Source: Armigeres subalbatus (Eukaryota; Arthropoda; Insecta; Diptera; Culicidae). Taken from it: a stretch of DNA of 64,000 nt. Below the pieces are notes generated by a model. It was not told the origin of the DNA and did no database searches. It was given only the letters and a program-made list of their open reading frames with translations. The first letter of the stretch is position 1. Each line of letters opens with the position of its first letter. This document shows, in pieces, positions 1 through 10,346 of this stretch. Both the position numbers and the translations under genes were made by a program. The DNA is taken from positions 165,808,908 through 165,872,907 of the forward strand of contig NC_085141.1 of the NCBI RefSeq assembly GCF_024139115.2, read 5' to 3'.

Positions 1-1060
1 AGATGTGTACATATTTGCAGTGGTCCAAATCATGCTGGTTACTCTCTATTGCTGAGCATGCCGCTACGGTTAGATGTATTTATAGTTTTTTTTCTTCTTA
101 AAATTAGTGAACGCGACCCAAATCGGAAAAAAAACTCTACTGGGAGTCATTTTGACAGGTCGCCGAAAAAAGAGCTTAACACTAAAATATACATTTATAG
201 ATATACAAATTATTACAACTGGTATACAATAATACGTCAAACGTCAATCAACAGTGATTACACAAACGAGCAAAAATCAATGTTGGCTTTCCGGAGACTA
301 GAACTACAAATTCCACCACTTGTTGTTAGGTTGGCAAACGTGTCATTTAGCTAAAAGCAATAAAAGAACCCGTTTCGAATTGTGGTATTAGGCGTACGAT
401 TCAAACGCTTTGTTGGTATTATTCGAACACGACTGTTACTCGGAAATCAGGTTCCGCAAGGGGGTTATACCAGTGAAATGAAGCACAAATTGGTAAACCA
501 TGTATGTTCTTCAGAAACCATTCCTTCTCCTTTCAAACCTAGTTTGATTCTAATGTACTGTAATGTAATTGTAAAGTTATTCATCCTCAAAATGCATTAT
601 TTAAAAGGCGATACCATTTCTGTGTAACAATCAACCAATATTGTTATAATCATGTATGTACTAGCATTATACGATACCTGTACTGTGAAGTTTCAAGCCA
701 CTACTTGTAATATTGATAAACGTAACAACTTAAAGTTGTGCATAATATTTTGCATTTCATACACAACAAGATTGTAATAGAAGATGTTGTCTCTTTTTAA
801 AAGCTAAACATGAAAAAAAAACTTGCACTTTTAATCATATTACACATAAATGTGCGATGCATCTTTCATTAAAGTCTTTTTGTGTGCGGAATGCATAATA
901 CCTGTAAGAAATATATTGAAAAAATGAACAAATACATCTCTCATAGAAACTATTGTTATTAGCCAATTTTCTCAATGAAAGAAACTATGCCTTGTGGTTG
1001 ACTTGAATATTCTATTTGGGGTTGATTTTAATTCTTCATTTTTACTGTTACAGTTCCTTA
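1..1060. other. AT-rich noncoding DNA, nothing recognised
   Basis: Short open frames here have no recognisable domain and an AT-biased composition typical of chance. I see no splice-bounded exon, no terminal inverted repeat and no tandem repeat. Confidence 0.5.
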
Positions 1061-1226
1061 GGGGCCGTCCACAAAGTACGTCACGCCTCTAGGGGGGAGG
1101 GGGGGTTCAGAGCAGCGTGACGATCCATACAAAAATTTTAGAGGTTCATTACAAAAAGTGTGACGAAGGGGGGAGGGGGGGTCGAAAATCGTCGATTTTT
1201 GCGTGACGTACTTTATGGATCTTCCC
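1061..1226. mobile_element. MITE, PIF/Harbinger-like (TTA target duplication)
   Basis: The element begins GGGGCCGTCCACAAAGTACG and ends in the imperfect inverse (GCGTGACGTACTTTATGGAT then CTTCCC), giving terminal inverted repeats of about 26 bp. It is flanked on both sides by TTA (1058-1060 and 1227-1229). About 166 bp, no coding capacity, two G-rich runs inside. A 3-bp TTA/TAA duplication is the habit of PIF/Harbinger elements, hence the class. The duplication is seen; the superfamily is inferred. Confidence 0.7.
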
Positions 1227-1313
1227 TTATTTCATAACAACAAAATGTACCCTTTCAAAGGCAAAACAATTAAAAGCTGATAAGTGTGTTTATTTTCATA
1301 ATTCTGTTGATTT

Positions 1314-1500
1314 TGCCTTTCTCGTATCTATATACATAAAAATGAATTTCTGTCTGTCTGAACCTTATAGATTTCGAAACTACTGAACGGATCGGCGTTA
1401 AAATTTGTATGCAGGGGTTTTTGGGGCCGGGGAAGGTTCCTAAGATGGTTCGAGATCCCTCCCAGCTTTGGAAAGGGGGCTCCCATACGAATCTGCTCAA
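1314..1500 (+). repeat. Helitron-associated-like dispersed repeat, degenerate
   Basis: Contains the arthropod-wide repeat phrase TTTCTGTCTGTCTGAACCTT followed by a CTACTGAACGGATCGGCGTT box and a G-rich GGGGCCGGGGAAGG segment. I recognise this as a common noncoding repeat that often lies inside Helitron-derived elements. Neither a 5' TC nor a 3' CTAG end can be fixed here, so it is a fragment. The open frame across it on the minus strand is not a gene. Confidence 0.4.
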
Positions 1501-1790
1501 CAGACATCCTGGGTTGGACGTCCAGGAAGTGCGGGGTTAAGGACCACCTCCATCAGCAAACGAGGGAGGCAGGACTACATCTCCGACCCGCTAAACCGGC
1601 AAGCCCATCGTCCCTTCGGTACAACCAGAAAGTAATACTTCATGAAGGGGGGGGGCAGTGCACGACGCACCCTCGAGATTAGCTGCGTATCCTTGCAGCA
1701 CCGATCATCGTGACTCGCTTTCTTAGAAGAACACCGTGGTATCGTGTCAGCGCATTGCCTTACCACGCCCTATGTCCTCGGAAGGTGGGA
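1501..1790. other. GC-rich unassigned segment
   Basis: A GC-rich island in AT-rich surroundings, with no readable domain in any frame. It may belong to the preceding repeat or be the 5' leader of a lost retrotransposon; nothing decides between these. Confidence 0.3.
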
Positions 1791-2236
1791 ACAGGGGATT
1801 AAAATGTACTGTCTTGAATTGTAATGCTGCATGTGTGACGGTCATGTAACACAGATTATTGTAGCATGATAGAAAAAAAAGTCATGAGCTACCGTGACAT
1901 TTTTCTATGCGACATAATATGTGTCACAATTGAAACGAATGGAATATAATTTTGAGGGTGATGAATGCATTACCAATGGAGTTAAATATTTGAAAATAAT
2001 ACATTTAATTATACGCTGAGCTCGCTGTTTGTGCTTTTTTAGGCGAATTGTGGGATTTATAAGTTTAATTTCATATTTTCCGGGTATTGGCCACCCGAAA
2101 TGAACAATAATTACAATATTATGAAAACTTGATTTGCATATACACAGCAAGTGAAAGATTTAAGAAAGATGAACGGTTTACGCTAATTAATTCGTTGAGC
2201 CATTTCTTACGATTATTTTAAAATTCACGTTCACGC
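1791..2236. other. AT-rich noncoding DNA, nothing recognised
   Basis: No domain-bearing frame, repeat terminus or tandem repeat seen. Confidence 0.4.
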
Positions 2237-2624
2237 ATTGGCGCTTTGATGTTGCATGAAGAAGAAGAAGCAGAAAGATGATAATCGAAAAAATCTCCAC
2301 GGCAAACCATATGAAGAAGTTTTTAAAACTCTTCTCAAAAATTCTAGAAGCAATTTAATTAAAAACGGTGAACAGTACGGGGTTGGACTTTTCTTCTACT
2401 ATATAATAAACACAATATTCCTATTCGAAATTTTATTTTGTGATATTACACTTAATACACAGTAGAAGAAAAGTCCAACCCCGTACTGTTTACCGTTTTT
2501 AATTAAATTGCTTCTAGAATTTTTGAGAAGAGTTTTAAAAACTTCTTCGTATGGTTTGCCGTGGAGATTTTTTCGATTATCATCTTTCTGCTTCTTCTTC
2601 TTCATGCAACATCAAAGCGCCAAT
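2237..2624. repeat. Long near-perfect hairpin (164-bp arms, 60-bp loop)
   Basis: The left arm (2237-2400) and right arm (2461-2624) are equal in length and inverse-complementary with about two mismatches, around a 60-bp AT-rich loop (2401-2460). Both arms, read inward, stay open and give the same lysine- and asparagine-rich peptide starting MKKKKQKDDNRKNLHGK, differing at one E/K position. Transcription from either side would give a 164-bp dsRNA stem. No clear target-site duplication was found, so a foldback transposon and an inverted duplication of a host or element sequence both remain possible. Confidence 0.85.
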
Positions 2625-3013
2625 TATCGATATTGATTTATTAGCTTTTTTCGGTGTGCATCTTTTTCAAAATCAATTAGGACCATTTGAAAAAAAAAAT
2701 CCAAGAAATATGACCATACATGTGTCCTCGAAAGTGTTTATGTTGATATTTTTTCAAGAAGTATGCTGTTTGTGCTGACGACGTTCGTTCTCACATTAAA
2801 AATTCTAAGCTGACATCCATATGTGACTACCATATTATCCATAAACGGATCGTTATCCTGAACTGCAATCAGGTTACCAATTATGCTTCTATCAATCATT
2901 CCGTTATCACGATCTATTGTGCCGTGATCCGGGGGAACATTGATAATTTTTTAATTGTTTTGTACATATTTCCTCCGTAAGTGGCTTTTCTCATATTTCT
3001 AAAACGAGTACTA

Positions 3014-4607
3014 CCGTGACATGCCCTATTACCGTGGGGTTAAGGACGTGTCCACAATAAATTCGCTATATAAAATTCAATTTGTAACAATCACTCTTGA
3101 AAACTATGTCGCTTTAATCAATATTAAATACATTTGAAAGGAAAAATATGTTTTGTACTTCAACTCATAAAAAATGAAGAAAATAGTATTCGACATTTTA
3201 CTTATGAATATGCCTAATACCGCGTACATTCCGAAGAAGATTCCAAATACCGCGCAGAAAATTGCCTAATACCGTGCCATATCAAACAAGGTCAAATGAT
3301 GAGCTTAAGAGAACATTTACAATAAAATATGTAAATAATTGAATAATATACAAATTTCAATTAAATTATTACGTCATACATACTAAAAAAACGTCATAAA
3401 AATTTACTATTTTACACAGATACCTACTGGGAAAAGAATCATTTCCTTGGGAAGTTAGCAATTTCTGGCGGTTTAAAAGCGTTTATAAATTTTTCAAATA
3501 ATTTACTTCACATTTATTTAGGTTATAGATAGATGATATCCAATCGAGTGTCTGAGTAGATTTGAAGATAATGGGAGGATTTGTATTCAGATGAAAAATA
3601 CTCTACCTTTATTTCTAAAGGAAACTGCACAGGAATAGTCTGTGGTAAATATCGCATAAATGATATTGTATTCGTATGTGCTGAACGACACAATAAAGAC
3701 GATTTGTATGTTCATTAGATGTATAAAAAGATATTTTAGTTACTAGATAAAGATTGTCGCTGTCGTCGCTGTCCGGAACATCTTTTGCTGGCGAGAATAG
3801 GGGAGCTAAATGTCAAAGAAGGAAAATCCATACGATTTGACAGCTTGGTACCCAACATGTTCCGGACAGCAGAACAAAGGGAACCGAAGCGACAATCTTC
3901 ATCTAGTAACTAAATATCTTTCATGTATACCATCTTCAAGTCTTCCAACAGAAGTTTCTCTTTGGGGAAGTATTAGAATAATACATATTGCAATATGTAA
4001 TTCATCTGAATGATGCTTTCCTAGCAATCCTACGCAAAAGTGTCGTAAATATTTAATATGAACACTTCAATACCTATACGATTCTGTTTATGTGTTTATT
4101 TATTCAATGTGATGGTTATGTTTTATTTTTCTTAATATCAACTTCATTTAGAGAAGTTTAGTCACGGTATTAGGCACTACTGGCGAAGAAGATGGCCTAA
4201 TACCGCGACAATTGTTTTGATCAATAAAAATGCAAAAACAAAAAATTTAAATACCATTTCAGTACCCAGCTCATTTTTTATAGCTGTAAAACTGGGCTCA
4301 ATGAGATATTGGAAGTAAATATCATTTAAAAATCAAGTTACAAGACTTGGAAATATAACCATAATTTAAGGCGTTTTACTAAGCGATTGAAAATTTTGGC
4401 TGGTCAAGCCATACATTTTCACATTTATTTTTTAGCGCCTAATTTACGTCACAAATACCCACAATAATAATTTGCTAACATTTTCTGATATATATTTGTG
4501 TATTTCACCAAATAATGTGATGTGTATGACAGACAGTACCTCTATATTCATCAATTTGGATAAAATCCACGGTATTAGGCAATGCGCGGAATTAGGGCAG
4601 GTCACGG
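3014..4607. mobile_element. Non-autonomous DNA transposon with TA duplication, 1.6 kb
   Basis: Ends are CCGTGACATGCCCTATTACC on the left and the imperfect inverse on the right (GGGCAGGTCACGG), flanked by TA at 3012-3013 and 4608-4609. Near each end the motif GCCTAATACCG or its inverse recurs (around 3210-3280, 4160-4200, 4570). No transposase frame is present. A TA duplication points to the Tc1/mariner group. The repeated subterminal motif may be a transposase-binding array. Confidence 0.65.
3728..3920. repeat. Nested inverted repeat inside the 1.6-kb transposon
   Basis: A left arm (3728-3779, with TTAGTTACTAGAT then AGATTGTCGCT and GTCCGGAACAT) is matched inverted by a right arm (3858-3920). 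The arms carry small indels. It lies near the middle of the host element and may be a younger nested MITE; the open frame at 3810-4013 runs across it and is not a gene. Confidence 0.55.
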
Positions 4608-4785
4608 TACTCTACATGTATAACGTATTGGGTAGTTGTTCTTGATTATTTGATAATTTTAAACTTGTTTTAAAAATCTTTTTTGTGGAGTTTTTTTACT
4701 CTTTTGACTCTTGAAAGACTTGACTCTTAATTAACTTTGATCATCAAACGTTTCAATAATTTATCTATCACTTGTCAATTAATCA

Positions 4786-4881
4786 ATTAATTAAGTGGTG
4801 GAATTCAATGGGGTTGTACAAACTCGTCTTATGATAAGAGAAGACATTTCACTAAAAAGCTCAAAATAATTTTCTTAACAT
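4786..4881 (+). mobile_element. Penelope-type terminal repeat fragment
   Basis: Carries the 3' part of the terminal repeat found around the Penelope-like element at 19276-21393: AAGTGGTGGAATTCAATGG, then ACAAACTCGTCTTATGA, then CTCAAAATAATTTTCTTAAC. The hairpin-bearing 5' part is missing. Confidence 0.65.
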
Positions 4882-4882
4882 T

Positions 4883-5167
4883 TAGGGTAAATGATGTATC
4901 TTGGACAAGCGCATGATGTATCTTGGACATTCATTCGAAAATATATCGAGATTCAATAGTATAAAACAATTGAAAACCACTAGGTTCATCCAAATACATA
5001 ACCTATGATTAGTCTTGTGTCTCCATTGCCCAATTATTGAGTAAATTACGTTTACTAGGTGTAAACTGTGATATACTGCGAACTGAAATATTTTCTTTTT
5101 GGACATCAAATATATAATTTCGACATGGAAAATGCATATATTTTGGACAGAGTCATTTTCTCCTAAT
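4883..5167. mobile_element. Possible MITE
   Basis: Starts TAGGGTAAATGATGTATCTT with GGACA soon after and ends in an imperfect inverse (GGACAGAGTCATTTTCTCCT). Mismatches are many and no target duplication is certain. It directly abuts the Penelope fragment. Confidence 0.35.
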
Positions 5168-5812
5168 TTAAAAATGGCCACCTACAGATCTCAATGGTAT
5201 GACCTACCAACACGTATCCACATTCATTTAAATGCATTTATTTGCTTAACTGACATAGATTAAACCAGAAATTAACATTGTTTCGTAATCTTATCGATAT
5301 CATTGAAAACAGCCTGAAAGTTGGCAATTAATGATTCATCCATGTACTGTTCATGGGGTGACCAATAAATGTCTGATGCATAAAAACATAACTTCATTTT
5401 GGTCACTCCTTTTTCATCCGTCTCAAGTTCATGTTAAGCGATTGGAATATGTTAGTATCTCAATTACAATTAAATTTTGGCCGCAGGACCTCAAGATTGC
5501 CGTTTGAACCAATTTAAACGTGTTTCAGGTGCATGTTACGAAGAGTCCTATAATGCATGTTCTCCTGCATACTGGCGTCCAGCAGGCACTTTGGCAGAAA
5601 GCTTTACATTTTAGATAATTTTAAAGATAAAAAATAGTTGATTTGTGAATTCTCATCAGAAGCCGCTAGAGTTGAGGTAAAAGTATGCAATGATCATACT
5701 TTCGATAAAAATTTTCCTACACATTATCTAAAATTGATCGAAGAAGCTCAGGCTATATATAGTTGGAATGCATCGATTGTTTGTCCAAATGCATCATCAC
5801 CGCTAGTGGAAT
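5168..5812. other. AT-rich noncoding DNA, nothing recognised
   Basis: No domain, repeat end or RNA gene recognised. The open frame beginning at 5638 runs into the MITE at 5814 and is a chance frame. Confidence 0.45.
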
Positions 5813-5813
5813 T

Positions 5814-6034
5814 AGGGGTAACTGGGGTATTATGCACCCCCGGGGCAAAACGACTTTATGGCATATTCGGCGATGTTCAAGGAATATTTTCATTAATGTT
5901 TACTACTGGATCGCTAGTTCGAGATCCGAACTACATGCGCTGTAGTAAATACTTTGGAAAAACTACTGAAAATGTATTCAAAAATGCAAATGGGTCGTTT
6001 TGCCTCGAGGGTGCATATTACCCCAGTTTCCCCA
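5814..6034. mobile_element. MITE with about 40-bp terminal inverted repeats
   Basis: The left end (GGGGTAACTGGGGTATTATG, then CACCCCCGGGGCAAAACGAC) matches the inverse of the right end (GTCGTTTTGCCTCGAGGGTG, then CATATTACCCCAGTTTCCCC). About 220 bp, noncoding. The flanks do not show a clean duplication, so the superfamily is open. Confidence 0.7.
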
Positions 6035-6065
6035 ACCTGGGTAATCAAAAACAGGTTAGAAATAA

Positions 6066-6296
6066 GACGAATTAAGCACTCTCCATTTAATTCCACTAGT
6101 TAATTTTCGTTATCTTTGCAGATACGTATTTCGACCACAACTGTGTGGTCGTCTTCAGTGTCTCGTACTTGACTCGACTTTACGACTCGGCAAGTACGAG
6201 ACACTGAAGACGACCACACAGTTGTGGTCGAAATACGTATCTGCAAAGATAGCGAAAATTAACTAGTGGAATTAAATGGAGAGTGCTTAATTCGTC
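6066..6296. repeat. Head-to-head palindrome of Penelope terminal repeats
   Basis: Two 106-bp arms (6066-6171 minus-oriented, 6191-6296 plus-oriented) around a 19-bp centre. Each arm is the Penelope-type terminal repeat with the CGACCACA-CAGT-TGTGGTCG hairpin, the AATACGTATCTGCAAAGAT segment and an AATTCGTCTTAGACG-type end. Penelope-like elements are known to occur with inverted terminal repeats; here only repeats remain and no coding part. Confidence 0.8.
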
Positions 6297-7002
6297 TTAG
6301 ACGGTTGAATACATTCCACTAAAAGAGCTTTATATATTTTTCTGAGGTTAAAAATAAATCTGGATCGAATAGTTGAAATATTGAATGATTTTTTAAGCCT
6401 GTAAAAACGTTTTTTTTTTTTCAGAGCGGAAATAGTTTTTAAATATATGTATAAGAAGTGTCTCATCGTTTGACGATTTATTGTTTTGAGGAATCTTACT
6501 CGGGATATAAAATGACGATACACTCAGTACGAAAGTGAACTCTCCGGGGTTTGAACCCCCTCCCCTATGAAAAATTGTTTCATTATAAATTATTTATTTT
6601 TCATACCCCACCCGCCATAAGCCTTTACGTAATAAGTGTGCCCCAAGGCAGCCAAACAAAACAAATTGTTTATTAATTTACTTTTTTCTATAAGCATCAT
6701 AGCTTTTATGACTGCTCAGAACATTCATTTTGCCCTACCATCATAATACATAGCGATACATTCACAGGCGGCACGAATATTGTCACATGATACGAACGAC
6801 TCGCGGGTAATACATTCATTGCCATGAATGGCATGTGTCTACAACACTATAATTGTCACAAGAGAATATTGTGCAACATTCTGTCCGGTACAAACAATGT
6901 GACATGATAATAGCAACAAAAATGTACTGTACGAATCACTGGGTGGGAAGGTTCGACTTCGCGTCTGCTTCCCTTTGCACGGCTGGTATCAAGAATGATG
7001 AT
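6297..7002. other. Noncoding flank with Penelope tail at its start
   Basis: The first 40 bases continue the Penelope repeat (AATACATTCCACTAAAAGAG). The rest is AT-rich with a C-rich patch near 6550-6620 and no recognisable gene. Confidence 0.4.
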
Positions 7003-7520
7003 GCCGCGTGCACTCAAATTGACCTCTCTGCGATAGGGCCTATTCGCCAACACAAAGAGGGACTTGCCGACGCGGTGCCTACGCCTGCCCCAGCCTGGTC
7101 GAGGACCCCTTTCCGTCCGCGGGCTCGGAACCCGCCCGGTTGACCGACGCCGCGAAAGCGACGATACCATGTTGTTCTTCGTGCGGCCACTTGTTCGATA
7201 CAAGGATCGAGTTCGACCACAGGGCATCGGTATGACCCATGAAGCCGACTCCAAACCCTTGGACCACCTCTTATTTGCGCCTGAACACTGGCGGAGCCAG
7301 CTATTGTTTTTTGGTGGGGCACCACTAAGCGCAAGAACAATAGCCTTCGAGAACAATGGTGTGATTGCATCGCGTGGTGCCTTACCTCTGTCTCCACCAG
7401 CGTGCCTTTATTAGCCATTCCTCGAGTCCACGCGTCACCTTCTGTGTAGCTCCGAGACGATTTGGACGATAGCCGATAAAACGGCGTTCCAGACAACTTC
7501 ATCTTTACACATCCTCCGAA

Positions 7521-7988
7521 CTAGGTTGTCCGGGGTAGTGTCCAGCCCAGACCACATGTGGCAAGCATGTGGTCACGCATTGTGCGAAAACGTGGGCACA
7601 CGAACAACACGTGTTCCGCCGTTTCCTCTAAACTTGCGCACGCCGGACACAAGGGCGAGTGTCCGAACCGATGTAGATACTGTCTGAAGCAACCATGACC
7701 TGTAAGGACCTGGGTCAGGTGGAAAGTGATTTCCCCATGGCACCTCTTGACCCACGTACCTATCTCCGGTATCAAGCTATGTGTCCATCTACCCTTAGTG
7801 AAACTGTCCCACACACGCTGCCATTTGACCATTGAGGCCAACCTGGCAGTCCTACGGATGCCTCTCGTGCCGCGCATTTCGAAGCACTCTATGTCACCGA
7901 TAACGATGTCAATAGGCATCATACCGGTGATGACGCAAAGTGCATCGTGCAACACGGTATGGTACGCACTCGCAACTCTTAGGCACAT
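7521..7988 (-). pseudogene. R1-type ORF2 C-terminal region
   Basis: A 155-residue frame with the CPACASLEETAEHVLFVCPR segment, the Cys-Cys-His-Cys motif typical of the C terminus of R1-clade ORF2 proteins. Upstream residues (KGRWTHSLIPEIGTWVKR) also fit that region, where the protein is thought to bind RNA or DNA during target-primed reverse transcription. It is out of frame with the reverse transcriptase piece upstream. Confidence 0.8.
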
Positions 7989-8179
7989 GAGCCTATAGGT
8001 ACTTTCTAATTTCGTTCTGTAGCAGTTAATACGCAGGGCCGTGCCCCAAGCTGGCCTCCATATCTCAGTATGGACAGAGCGACACTAGCCAGAAGCTTGG
8101 GATTGCTGGCATAAACCGCAGAGCTATTGGACATCATCTGGGACAATGCCACTATAGCTGTGGAGGCACGCTTGCAGGC

Positions 8180-9181
8180 CTAATTGAGGTGGCTACCAAA
8201 GGTGAGCTTATCGTCGATCATTACCCCCAAGAGTTTGATGGAGCGTTCAGAGGTGACCGCGCAGTTGCCGGCCCTTATCACCGCTTGTTGCTTCGACTTT
8301 CGGTTGTTAACACCAACCACCTCAGTCTTGTGGTGAGCCAGTTCTAACTTCCTGGAACTCATCCACTGCTCCACAATTGCGATCGAGTGGGCTGCAGTCA
8401 ACTCCACCTCATCGATCGATTCGCCGTAGACCTCCTGCGTAATATCGTCAGCGAAGCAGACGATTACCACGCCTACCGGGAACTTCAACCTCAAGACACC
8501 GTCGTACATGACGTTCCATAACACCGGACCCAGTATGGAACCTTGTGGAACCCCTGAGGTTATGTCAAAGAATTTCCGCCCCGCCTCCGTGTAGTATACC
8601 AGTACTCGATACTGGAAGTAGCTTCCGAGAATCTTGTACAGGTACTCGAGAATTCCAAGACGCAGAAGCGCATCTGCAATAGCTGCCACACTGGCACTAT
8701 TGAATGCATTCCTCACGTCGAGAGTCACTACTGCACAATAGCGAACTCCCCTCCTTTTACGCTGGATAGCTATCTCCGCGGATTTGGTAACCGACAAGAT
8801 AGCGTCTACGGTCGACTTACCCTTTCGGAAGCCAAACTGGTTTCTCGATAGACCATCCGCACCCTCCGTGCGTATCAACAACCTGTTGAGGATGAGCTTC
8901 TCGAGCACCATCCCCGCCGTATCAAGCAGGCATATTGGTCTATATGCCGACGGATCCCCCGGTGGTTTTCCCGCATTTGGCAATAGGACCAAGCTCTGCC
9001 TTTTCCATGGTTCAGGGAAGACTCCCTCGTCTAGGCATCTCTGCATGACAGATATGAACATCTCGGGAGCCTTAGCAATGGCCGCTTTGATGGCCAGGTT
9101 CGGAATACCATCCGGTCCTGGCGCCTTACCTACACTAAGGGACTGTGCAATCCCCGCAAGTTCCGCCACAGTTCTCTCCAC
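8180..9181 (-). pseudogene. R1-type reverse transcriptase domain
   Basis: A 333-residue open frame, the longest in the window. It shows the fingers/palm motifs in order: GKAPGPDGIPN near residue 18, YRPICLLDTAG near 80, NQFGFRKGKSTVDAI near 114, VTLDVRNAFNSA near 153, SGVPQGSILGP near 209, the catalytic CFADDI near 243, and a KLLGVMIDDKL thumb-side segment near 315. It lacks an initiator of its own and is a fragment of ORF2. The protein would copy element RNA at a nicked target. Flanking frames are shifted, so no full ORF2 can be made. Confidence 0.9.
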
Positions 9182-9319
9182 AAAGTTCGCTCCACAAAGG
9201 GAGGCCAGGGACTTGGGTCGTGACGTGGGAAGAGCTCCGCGATGATCCTCTCCAGCATCTCTGGAGACCCCTACAGAGCCATCGCCCCACGTGTCTTGGC
9301 CATTACGACCCTATAGGCG

Positions 9320-9808
9320 TCACTCCATGCACTTTGACACAGGCCCTCGAAGCAGGGCCTTGGGCCTTTTTTTGCTTGATCTAATCTCAGTCTTCAGAGC
9401 GGCTCTGGCAGCCACGAACGCCACTCGTCGTGCCCGTAGGCAGGCGTGGCGCAGGTTCACAATTGCTTGAGTTACCAGTTGCTCGCCGCTAAGACCGAGA
9501 GTATTGTGCTCGCGGCGGAGCGCTTCTTTAAACACCCCGTCGTCGAAGTACGATGTCTTCCACATACGAGGGCTAGGCCTCGCCCTTCTTCTGACCACTG
9601 AATGCTGGTCGTATACTCGATACTGTTGCGAACCACCAGGTGGTCGCTGTGAATGTAGTCATCATCTACCCTCCAGTTTGAACTACTCGTTTGGCCAGGG
9701 CTCCAGAACGTAACGTCGATAATCGACTCGGCCCCGTTCCAGCTGTAGGTACTCTTGGTACCGACATTGGCCAAATCCACATCCAACATGGCCAGTGGTT
9801 CCAGCACT
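9320..9808 (-). pseudogene. R1-type endonuclease C terminus and linker
   Basis: Two overlapping minus-strand frames read through the end of the APE-type endonuclease. One carries DVDLANVGTKSTYSWNG, IIDVTFWSP and the terminal SDHLVV motif (Asp-His of the active site); the other continues into the linker (RPSPRMWKTSYFDDGVFKEA) leading to the reverse transcriptase. A frameshift lies between them. Confidence 0.8.
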
Positions 9809-9870
9809 CATTTCAGTTGCTTAATGGTCATTAGCACCCATTTTGTTGGTATGGAAAAGTAGGCTCCACC

Positions 9871-10011
9871 CCACTACCCCGAATGCCAGTTCCCCCGAAT
9901 GCCATTACCCCGAAGGCCACTAACCCGAATGGGACAGTACCCCGAAAACCATCACTCCGAATGGGACACTGCCCCGAAATCCATTACCCCGAAAGGCTAT
10001 TACCCCGAAAA
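9871..10011 (+). repeat. Degenerate tandem repeat, 15-17 bp unit CCATTACCCCGAAWG
   Basis: About nine head-to-tail units of the form CCATTACCCCGAATG with substitutions and small length changes. It lies immediately upstream of the truncated R1 half. No coding or RNA feature recognised in it. Confidence 0.85.
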
Positions 10012-10346
10012 CATTTAGAATCTGTAGTATTCTATTATTATGTTTAACACCAACAGATATCGATGAATCGCAACAGTTTTTTATCCAACAAGTTAAACCA
10101 ACCGTTTTGATTTTTCTTCTAATTAGCTTTAACTGCCATTCCTGTCATTATGACCTGGAAAGTACTATTCTCAAATGAACGCGATTGCCTGGTATAAGGC
10201 AATGAAGATCAGTGAAAGATGATTAGAAAAATGGTTCACTCATGTGTTTGAGTTCTAAGTTAAGAATGTTGTCAAAACCTGGACCTTCATGTCTTTGGTG
10301 ACAACCTATCTCATTGGCCTTCTCATTAGACGTTATCAAGCGATCC
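10012..10346. other. Noncoding DNA, nothing recognised
   Basis: AT-rich sequence without a recognisable frame, repeat end or RNA gene. Confidence 0.4.

Larger units (their letters stand above)
7003..9808 (-). mobile_element. R1-clade non-LTR retrotransposon, 3' half, decayed
   Basis: Reading on the minus strand from 9808 to 7003 gives, in order, the end of an APE-type endonuclease, a linker, a reverse transcriptase and a C-terminal zinc-knuckle region, then about 500 bp of 3' sequence. This is the usual ORF2 order of R1-type elements. Several frame changes separate the pieces, so it is inactive. The 5' edge cuts into the endonuclease; the missing 5' half is of the same type as the element at 24161-29193. 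The 3' edge is placed near a short ATG-rich run and is approximate; no target duplication is seen. Confidence 0.85.

Noticed and set aside
2256..2605. Two small genes on opposite strands with the same product
   Set aside because: They are the two arms of one hairpin; no promoter, splice site or family support.
3859..3875. Exact 17-mer shared with the 99-bp monomer (13065-13081)
   Set aside because: One chance match of this length is about expected when a 64-kb window is compared with itself on both strands.
5638..6075. 145-codon open frame
   Set aside because: It runs through a MITE with clear inverted termini and has no domain.
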